Of a stretch of DNA of 64,000 nucleotides, positions 55,629 to 64,000 are shown one piece after another. Under the pieces are notes generated by a model. That model did not search any database and was not told the DNA's origin. It saw nothing but the letters and a program-made list of their open reading frames with translations. The position numbers and the translations under genes are program-made. Every line of letters begins with the position of its first letter. Within the stretch, counting starts at the first letter, position 1. The DNA comes from Manihot esculenta. Its lineage: Eukaryota > Streptophyta > Magnoliopsida > Malpighiales > Euphorbiaceae. Location of the stretch: assembly GCF_001659605.2 (NCBI RefSeq), contig NC_035169.2, positions 9,681,155 through 9,745,154 of the forward strand, read 5' to 3'.

Positions 55629-58600
55629 TTAATAGAAGTAAGGCAGTATTCTCCATGGAACAAGTCTACGGTACTCATTCCATATTTCTTTATACTTCTC
55701 TGCACAGCGAGCCTCATCTCTTCTTTCTCTCCATATGAGCAGAATAAGAAGATAAATTGGATAAAAGTACGGAACAGGAGAACTGCAAAATAAGTAAATT
55801 CTCAAAGGGGAACTCATCTACTTTTGAATGGTTTTGCATAGAGTAAAGAAATCAGAAAATTACCTTATTCCACAAGGTAGACTAAAGGACAGAGCCAACA
55901 ACAAGTCTCCAAGATAATTACAGTGTCTTGCAATCCCCCTTCAACGAATCAACACAATGTTAAGAACGTGCAAGAGATGAAGCATCATGAACATTGTCCA
56001 TACCAGGAAAGATGAGACGAATTTCCAGATTACACTTATTAGGTCTAGGTATTACAGCCTTTTGTGTGCGAGGGAAGGATTCAACCTAATGAGTTTTCTT
56101 TGGGTGATTGGCAGGCTGGGAGTATGAGTCAATTGTTTATAAGCAACTAGGGAAACTGTATATTGAATTATGGCAGCTGTCAATTGTTTATAGGCACTAA
56201 ATTCCCACCTTAGTTTCGCATAGGGGTAATATACACCTTATAAAGCACCAGGCACTCCTCCCTTGAGCTAACTTTTGGGAGTAAATTAAGTCAGGCAGGC
56301 CAGGCCAAATTTTTTAAGATGGCATCAGAGCTTCCTCTTTCGATGTTGAGCTTTTCCACATAAATTTGGGATATAGGAATATGCTCATTATAAACCCTTT
56401 GCGCCCTTTTCCCCCTTCGGCTAGCTTTTGGTAATGAGTTAAGCTTAGCCCGTTTTCTTAAAAATATGCATAACAAAGAAGTCATCTACTGAGCAATAGG
56501 CCACTTCATGAAAACTACAATCTGTAAATGGATTCAGTGTTCCCTTTCCAGATTCAGTTTAGGAATGGTTCACTTTATTATCCTGACAAGGTTGAATTGA
56601 ACTTTCTAAAGTTTTATATGCAAATGCAGTAACACATAACAATTTGATAATGAGGACAGATAAAAGATCATGTGAAAGAATGGAAAATTCTTACCAATAA
56701 CCAGAAGCTAGCAGCTTTCCTCCAATAACCCTTGGTGGCTTACCCCATATGAGTGCTTTGGGATTCTTTTTGAAAACATGCTTTTGCTTGTTAGCTCCTC
56801 TAAAGACCATGTACCTGCCCAGTTTTGCAGATGATAAGTGCAACTTCATCGAAAGAGTAACAAAAAGTAAAGTTGAGCTTCCAGAGTAAACTATTTGTTG
56901 CCAGAAAGTTACCCAATCAGAAAAACTAAGCAATTTGCTATAACAGCAGCTGTTGTTAGCTCCACCTTGTTACCCAAAAGCCACCAACCCTATAAAAATT
57001 GACAATAATTACTGCACATGCTAAATCTTGTTTGTATTAGTGTTGCACAAAGGTGCTAGCATACTTGAGAATGAAATTTAACTACTAATGATGATCATCC
57101 TTCATATGGAAAAGGAATTTGCATTAACCATGCAAATTGTGTTTTGTGTTTCACTACTGCAAAATTATTTTGGAAACCCTGTTTTCCAGCATCGTTCTAA
57201 AAGCACAATTTAAGGTATCATTGTTTTTGGTGACTCACATTGGAAAAAATATATTCTCAAATTATAGTCCAGTAGAAAATATTTACTCTTGCAAGTGATA
57301 AATTCAGTTCTACTCATTGTCTCGTTCACAATAGGAGAGTAAATGGCATCTTCATTCAATTGTGCTTAGACAAATGAGAATGCAAACTTTTGTTTTGAAA
57401 ATGTCCTTAAGACATTTAAGCATTTTATAAAAAGAATAGAAAGTCTAAATAACCTTAAAGGTTTTGCGCTAGCTCCATATTTTTCTATGTATTGATTTTG
57501 CAGGGATGGGAGAGGAATTATCACCCAACTAGTGATGTGTGTATAGGAAGTATAGGATGCAGCTTTCAGGTTTCATGTACGCTAACTTCGTCTTTTTACC
57601 AACAGTTCAGTTAATCTTTTGACAAAAACATTTACTTGTCCTAACAATTGGAACTATAACTATAATGCTTATGGCAGTTTTACTTATCCATGGAAATGGA
57701 ACCGTACCCATTTTATTTCTTAACATTGAGGAATTGTCTTAAGTCATAATAAAACTACTCAAAGAATGCATGTGTATTTAAAAACAGAGAAATTCTTTCA
57801 CATGATCCAAAGGTCAAGTTCAAGACTACATGCCTGGATGCTAAAAGTGAAAGGAATCCAAACAAGATCACCAAACACCAACATGAAGCCCAATCTCTCT
57901 GCAATTATATCCCATCTACAAGGAAATGGGTCAGATATGTAAATTAAATTACATATGAGAGGAAAAAGAACATCTTAACAACTTATAGAAGACAAGAAAT
58001 GACAAACAAAAGGAGAAGGATGACCAAACAAGTTTATAAATATACATGCAAGAGAATACTTCGAGAAATAAAATTATGGAAACAAAAAATATAACTTATC
58101 ATGACTAATAAACAAATGTACACTATGATATTTATGTTCTTGACATTGAGGTACAAATTTGCTCTATCTGAACAAGATAAGGTACAACAGTATATCGTGA
58201 TCCAAAACCTGTGTCAATGAAGTAATGATCAGAGTTGGATTACTGTTTCATGTGCACATCAGGTTATTCTCTAGTTCAATGCTTCAATTATTGAACTGAA
58301 ATTAGCTTGGTTGTCTTCATACTCAGCCGCTTAACGTTGATAGTAGCTATAGGCACATAAACTGGAACCCAAACATCAGCAAAAATTGTGGCACTTCTAC
58401 ATGATGGTAATAAATCCATGACCGCACATCTCTTTTCATCCATAGTTGGACTTAATAAGAATCCATCCATGCTAAATATTCCCTCTAGCATCAAACCATT
58501 CCAATTTCATCACAAACATACACAACAACCTTAGAAAACTCTTTAAGTTGTGATCTACCATCAGTTTAAGAGATTTAACCTATAACAGATTGAACGCAGA

Positions 58601-61600
58601 GCAAGAGCTCAAATATCAAGCACAAACACAAGTACAGCTTATTCAAATTAATCAAATCTTTGATTCTAACCCAGCCAATTTCCTACCATTGGTTAGAGTA
58701 ATGCATTTCTTCCTGGATAACATGCTCAAACACAAAATTCGTATTGTAACCAGAAGCAATAGTAGTTGGTCAATATATCTAAGTTTACAATTAGGGTGCA
58801 TCTGAAATTTAGGCCAACTATGTTTGGCTGTATCCATGGAAATCCATTGAAATTTCGGTACTGCTAAAGACTTTCACTTAACCCCATTTGGGAAAAGCAA
58901 CAGTATCATATCTAAATTTCAGTTTGCTTCCTCCTTATAATACTTCAGTTTGTGCTTCCACTGTTCTTTTTTTTTTCCCAGATTTTGTTCATATTCATGT
59001 CGAGTAGCACAGAAATGAGCTAGTATTAGCTTCGGTATCCAGTTTTTTTTTGTCCTGGTAATTCCCTTTTTTTTAACATTATGATAGGCATATTCAGATA
59101 CAACATACTAAACCTAGAGGCATTAAGAAAAACATTTGAGAATAATTTGTACAGAAGCGGTGCAAGTCAAGCACTTACGTGGAAGTCATGTATTCCTCAT
59201 AAAAGAAGTAATCTAGGATGTATAGCTGAAAACAAGGAGGCAGAGAATATGCCATTCAGCAATTCAGAATGACATGGAACAAAGTGAGGAAATAAAATAA
59301 GGTACTACCAAGTATCACTAGATTACCGCACAGAATAGTTGGTAGAGGATCATTGAACAGCTCAAGTTGGCATCTTGAATACTTTTTGCTAGAACTGATA
59401 GGTTTATAAATAGCCATCCCATCATTCCAGCTCTAACAAAGAAGAATCTACAAAAGAGAGTTCCAATATTATTAGTTCATCATTAGCTTTCTTGCCTCTT
59501 TCGTTCAGTTGGCTAAAAATGTTACCAAGAAAAAAGGGTGTTTCACATATATTAAACCATCTTGCCTATATTGCTAAGTTTAACAGACAGAAACCATAGA
59601 CCAAATGAGAATTACATGATGAGTTCAGGCTAGAACAGATGGAATGAAACTGCAATGCTAAGATAAGCACTTTCTAATACAGAGTTTGAAATAGATTGAA
59701 TACCATAACAGCCATCATGTTTGAAAGACATACAAAAAAAAATGCCAAAGAAGAAACCCAACTACACAATTAAACAGGATTACAAACTTGAGGTCAATGC
59801 CCATGAACTGAGGATTGAGTTGTATTCCGAACCACCTGTTAAATGATAAAAAGAGAGATGATTATTGATATGAGAAAGCACCCTGCAATTGAAAGTAACA
59901 AACAGCTGAGGTGATAAACATTTCAATTTTAGGGTGCGAAGGGTTGAAAACATATAGAGAACCAACACAGTACATGAAAGATTTTGTTTCACACTGCTAT
60001 TGAAACTAGCATCGAGAGAGACAATTTTTAAAATATTTTAGCTAGGGATTATTAAAATTTGGTTTAAAATTAAATTCGATAAGTTTTAGCAATAAAAATA
60101 CCAAAACACAAAACAACTTTTCCATATTGCATTTCAAAAGTATTTAAAATTATGCTTTTCTGAAAAGTGCATTGACCCTCAAACCACAGCTAAACAGGCT
60201 AAAAGTAGGCATTGCAGGAGATGCTATGATGAAGGGGAAAAAAATTATCAGCTCTTTATTGAGCAAGACAACAAAGTGTGAGAGAATGCTTGAATTTTCT
60301 TACTGTAAACATAGCAACACTTGATAAAAAGTGATCAAGCTCATCAACCTCTAGTTATGGACCAAAATTTTTACTTACAATGGATGAAACTGGTTTTGAT
60401 GTTGTGATTGTAAACTAAAATGCCCTTTAGGAGTTTATGACTGATCTTGAATACCAGATTACGCAGATATAAGATTGTTGAATGATGCAGAAATATTATA
60501 GCATAGAATACAACAAAGTACTAATAGAGATACAAGGGCTAGATTGCCTCAACAAAGTTCATTGTTCCTTTTAAAACTGAGAAAAAGGAAAGTTTTATCT
60601 ATTTAGCAAGAAAAAAATATTAAAAGATGGACAAGGAGATAGTCATACAATAACTTGCTTAAATCCTCTCACTCAAAGGGCATCACAAGAAGCAAGTATT
60701 TTGGTACTAGTACCAGTCATGTATTAAGTTTCCAGTGACATGAGGCTTCAGAGAGGAACCCTGGGTTTGTGAATTGCAACCAGCAGCATAGAGTAAAAAC
60801 GTCACCTTGATGAAAGAAATAAAAATGAGAAATCAGCAGAACAAAGAAGAAAGAAAATTGCAATTCCAAAAGCAAAGAAAGAATCATCTACATGAGGTGC
60901 TGCTCTGTGTGAAAACTAATATCCAGTACAACGACGTGTTCAAATGGAATATAAGATATTTACTCTTTCAGTCAACTGATTAAATATCTTATTGCTGTAA
61001 GCTAAAAGAAGGCCAGAGTATTAAAATTAGCAAACAAAAGCATTTTAAGTTTAAACAAAACTGACTATTGACTAATCAGCATGACATTTAATGCTATTTG
61101 GCATCATACATGAGTAACTCAGCATTGAGAAGTGGGAATAAATTTGAAAAGTAAAGCACATATTAACTAACTCTTGATTATGCATAGCATTTTGAATGTC
61201 CAAATCAAGGTAAACTTGATGTGGGGAACATTTCACTTGCAATGCAAAAAGGCTTTGAAAAAGATAATTCACCAATAAAATAATTGAGATTAGAGGGCTG
61301 CAGAGGTTAATGACAAAAGGCAAATGCCACAAAACAACTGGAACTTACAAGAACACTGAATATAAAGGTCGTCGATAACAGCTCAAGGCCGCTCTCTGAT
61401 ATGACCTGAAAATATTGTGTAAATGAATTACCAGATATCCAGCACTGAAGCACACACTAACTCCACAAAAATTCAATTAGTGATGCAATTTGCTTTACTC
61501 TAATTACAGTGGATCAGAAATGCTATCAGACGCTGAACACAGTTAAAACAAGGAAAGAGAAAGCTTCTGGAGATCAGCCTACAGACCCATGATTGTATAT

Positions 61601-62358
61601 GATCATGCACCTAGACATCAGATCAGTGCAGATCCAAATAACAAGCAGGCAAACGACATGCCCATTTTTTTAAACTTATAGCAAATAAAATTTAGCTTCT
61701 AATTAGCAGAGTCAGATTCTGCAGATATTTTAACTGTTGGATGCACCGCAGTCCAAAACGCATCGAGTGAAACAACAACATCTTTTACGTAAATTTTCTA
61801 CTCAATTAGAGAGTCATCTTCCATGAACTTATATGGATTATGAAGCTCACAAGAACTTCCATATGTGAAAAATTAATCAAAGGGGATAATTAGGTTTAAG
61901 TAAATTGGCAAATACACACAGTGGGTGACAACAGATCCATCTTGGCTCCAACCCCAAGAAGAACAATCAGCAGCAGCAACGACAACAACCCTATTTCGTC
62001 CAAAAAAAAAAAACTATAAGATGCAAGTCTTTGAGAACAAAAAGAAATTCCAAAAAAAGAAAAAATCAGTGCATTCGAGTTGTAAATGTAACAGACCATT
62101 GCAACAATAATACAGACGAGAACCATCCTGCAGTGTCACTCCAGGAACAAGTTTTCCAGGAAGTATAGATCCAGCAATTGCCAGATAACCAAAGAATATG
62201 ATTAGTACTGCAACCTATCAGTGAGAATGGAGAAGACAAATCAATAGAACTCATTGAAATTCAAAATTGGAAGAACTGAAGAAATTTGTTACTTGCTAGA
62301 GAAATCACACCGAGTTCAATGAGGGAATCAGTGCATGTAAAAGAAATCCCAAATCCAT
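55629..62358 (-). CDS. FK: Sterol delta(14)-reductase (FACKEL/ERG24 family), complete, 13 exons, 369 aa
   Basis: The enzyme reduces the C14-C15 double bond left by sterol 14-demethylase (NADPH-dependent, ER membrane) in plant sterol synthesis. Exons, minus strand: 62358-62311, 62214-62097, 61990-61920, 61405-61349, 60805-60714, 59835-59788, 59447-59327, 59225-59179, 57915-57834, 56989-56913, 56814-56695, 55938-55864, 55782-55629. They add to 1110 nt with every phase joining correctly. It begins [16 protein letters not shown]. Family signatures: [13 protein letters not shown] (residues 127-139) and [19 protein letters not shown] (287-305). Hydrophobic segments recur along the chain, and the C terminus reads [23 protein letters not shown]. 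Length and exon number agree with the Arabidopsis FK gene as I recall it. One residue stands out: [10 protein letters not shown], where I expect F-V-H-E-E-Y. No stop or frameshift; likely functional. Confidence 0.95.
57832..57833 (-). other. Non-canonical GC splice donor in intron 9 of the sterol reductase gene
   Basis: Exon 9 ends ...AGCATCCAG| followed by GCATGTAG. Exon 10 starts with the Gly codon after ATAG|GGTTGG in phase 0, so the reading frame demands the cut here. All other introns are GT-AG. GC-AG introns are a known minor class in plants. Confidence 0.8.
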
Positions 62359-63604
62359 TTTTTCACTAGTGAAGTGAGTTTGGTATTTCACTCGCTCTTT
62401 GCTCTGCTTTCTACTCAGCTAACAGCTATGACTCTTCTCCAGCAGGTACCTGGTACCCTCCACGATTTTAAAAAGCAAAAATTATTATTTGATCCTCTGC
62501 TAAGCAAAATTTTATTAAGCGGCTTTTCAATTTTAAAAAATATATATTTTTTAATTTTTTAAAAAAATTATTAATTAATTTATATATTAATTTAAGTATT
62601 GTATTATAAAAATTTATTAATTAATTTATCATTTTTATAAAAATATTTATTTATTAGTTTCTATATTAAGAATAATTTAAATTATTATAACGGTTAAAAT
62701 TAAAGTAAATATTAATTAATAAATTTTTAAAAATTTTATGAATATTTTAATATATTTTTAAAAATTAACAGAATAATTAATAATTTTTTTGTATATCACA
62801 CTAACAAAATAATAATTTTTTAAAAAAATCAAAATAAGTTGAAATCTATCCTATAGCTTCCATCTGTTTTTTATTAATTTTATAATTTGATATAATATTA
62901 TCATAGCATAATTTATATTTATTCAGGTATACATAATGTTTATTAACATGTTTCAATATTGAATTTGTGATTTATATAAAAAGTAAAATAAAGTTAGATT
63001 AACTTTTAAAATTGATGTATGAGATTGAGTATGAATTCAGATTAACGTACTTTTTTTACTACTCTTTGATCAATTTTTTTTATTTTTTTAAAATTTTTTT
63101 ATTTTTTTATTTTTTTATGTGCTTTTAATATTTTAATTTTGATTTGGATGCCGTTTGCACACAGATAATATATAAGTGTAGAAAATTATAAATTTAATAT
63201 TAAAAATTATTAATGAAAATTGATGTATTAAATATAAATTATATAATGTTGATACCATATCATATAATAAACAATTATATATAAAAAAAAAATAGATGAC
63301 ATGTATCATTTGTACAAAGAAGGTGTAAAACACGAATAAAACATTAGCAGATAAAAATTAAAGCATGTTTTGGCTGCTGGGACCTCCAAAATGACATCAA
63401 TCTTGGACATACACGTGTACTATCATTATCAGGCCCAATGGTGTGACAATGGGGTCAGCTGTACCGGAATATAGCTCCATTTTCTTTTTCGGCTAATACA
63501 GTTATTGCATTAAAAGGTTTCGTGGGCCAAAATCAAGAGATAGAAATCAAAGTCATCTACCGAGAGCCCAGAAACATCAAACCCAAACCCACAAACCAAA
63601 AGCC
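62359..63604 (-). promoter_or_regulatory. Upstream region of the sterol reductase gene
   Basis: It holds the 5' leader and promoter side. CT-rich TTCACTCGCTCTTTGCTCTG lies just upstream of the ATG region, then very AT-rich DNA (62480-63350). 63360-63600 is more GC-balanced. No TATA box or start site can be fixed by eye. Confidence 0.4.
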
Positions 63605-63741
63605 CTAGCCCAAACCCAACTCATCGGCGAAGTAACCACCGATCTTCAACAGTCCCACTGTCTCCAGATGTACCAGTATCACATCAGTAACACTGCCACC
63701 ATTGCCATCAGTCGGAGAAGAATGAAACACCCATAAGCAAC
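63605..63741 (-). CDS. Possible last exon of an unknown gene entering from the right edge
   Basis: After a good acceptor (GCTGGATTGCAG|GTTGC) the minus strand is open to a TAG at 63605-63607, reading LWVFHSSPTDGNGGSV, LVHLETVGLLKIGG and YFADELGLG. I do not recognise it. It could equally be noncoding sequence with a chance frame. Confidence 0.2.
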
Positions 63742-64000
63742 CTGCAATCCAGCAGATGGATATGCAATTTAAAAGAAGAACATGCACTCCAACACAAGGA
63801 TTAGCAGAAAAGGAAAACCGAGAAAACACAGAGAAGAAGTCAGTAAACAACCAAATTTAACCCTTGCCAAACCAAACGCATGCCACCAACCCTCAAATCA
63901 AACCTCCAATCCAGACAAGGCTGAAGACTCCATCACTGCACAAAGGAGAGCAACGCGGCATAGCTCACAACTATAGCCTTTGAAAGCGAAAATAGTTGAA
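63742..64000. other. Right edge, nothing assigned
   Basis: Balanced base composition, A/C-rich on the plus strand. If the candidate exon is real, this would be its upstream intron or exon. Confidence 0.3.

Overview
This is plant nuclear DNA from a eudicot. One host gene has 13 spliced exons, a second host gene is cut by the left edge, and almost everything between them is LTR retrotransposon. A Euphorbiaceae-type genome (cassava or rubber relatives) is my guess from the style of the repeats; I cannot prove it from the sequence. There is no sign of bacterial, organellar or CRISPR sequence, and I found no tRNA or rRNA gene.

Layout. (1) 1-401, minus: first coding exon of a probable DEMETER/ROS1-like 5-methylcytosine DNA glycosylase, running off the left edge. 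(2) 402-2019: AT-rich flank. (3) 2020-17010: a 15-kb Ty3/gypsy element of the Tat type, in minus orientation, with gag, protease, RT, a double RNase H, integrase, nine 106-bp tandem repeats and a multi-exon gene on the opposite strand. It carries a solo LTR of a second family (6037-8746, perfect GTAAT target duplication) and a 601-bp near-perfect hairpin in its 5' LTR (16200-16800). The Tat element appears to sit inside an older AT-rich inverted-repeat element. (4) 17190-22500: AT-rich DNA with LTR fragments and a decayed tandem repeat. (5) 22569-50215: a nest of retrotransposons. Element H (minus, short LTRs) was split by element A (minus, 26222-48715, 2.2-2.7 kb LTRs, chromodomain-type integrase). 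A was then hit by three relatives of its own family: B (plus, 30452-33428), C (plus, 33929-38344, perfect GATTC duplication) and D (minus, 39256-44379). (6) 50216-55628: AT-rich DNA with an inverted-repeat MITE, a minisatellite and a hAT-type MITE. (7) 55629-62358, minus: a complete sterol delta-14 reductase gene (FACKEL type) of 13 exons encoding 369 aa. (8) 62359-64000: its upstream region and an uncertain exon at the edge.

How the parts relate. The host genes are unrelated to each other: one would act in DNA demethylation, the other in sterol synthesis. The A/B/C/D family is the most informative part. Its copies share a TATA box preceded by clusters of TTCGG-CCG-CCGAA sites, which contain the GCCGCC core of the plant ERF-binding GCC box. 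They also share a splice donor inside the LTR (AAGAG|GTAAG) and a splice acceptor (TTTTCAG|AA) 8-9 bases before the gag ATG. This predicts a leader intron of about 2 kb that removes the primer-binding site, so genomic RNA and messenger RNA would be separate molecules. No element looks able to move on its own as it stands: all are split, truncated or carry stops.
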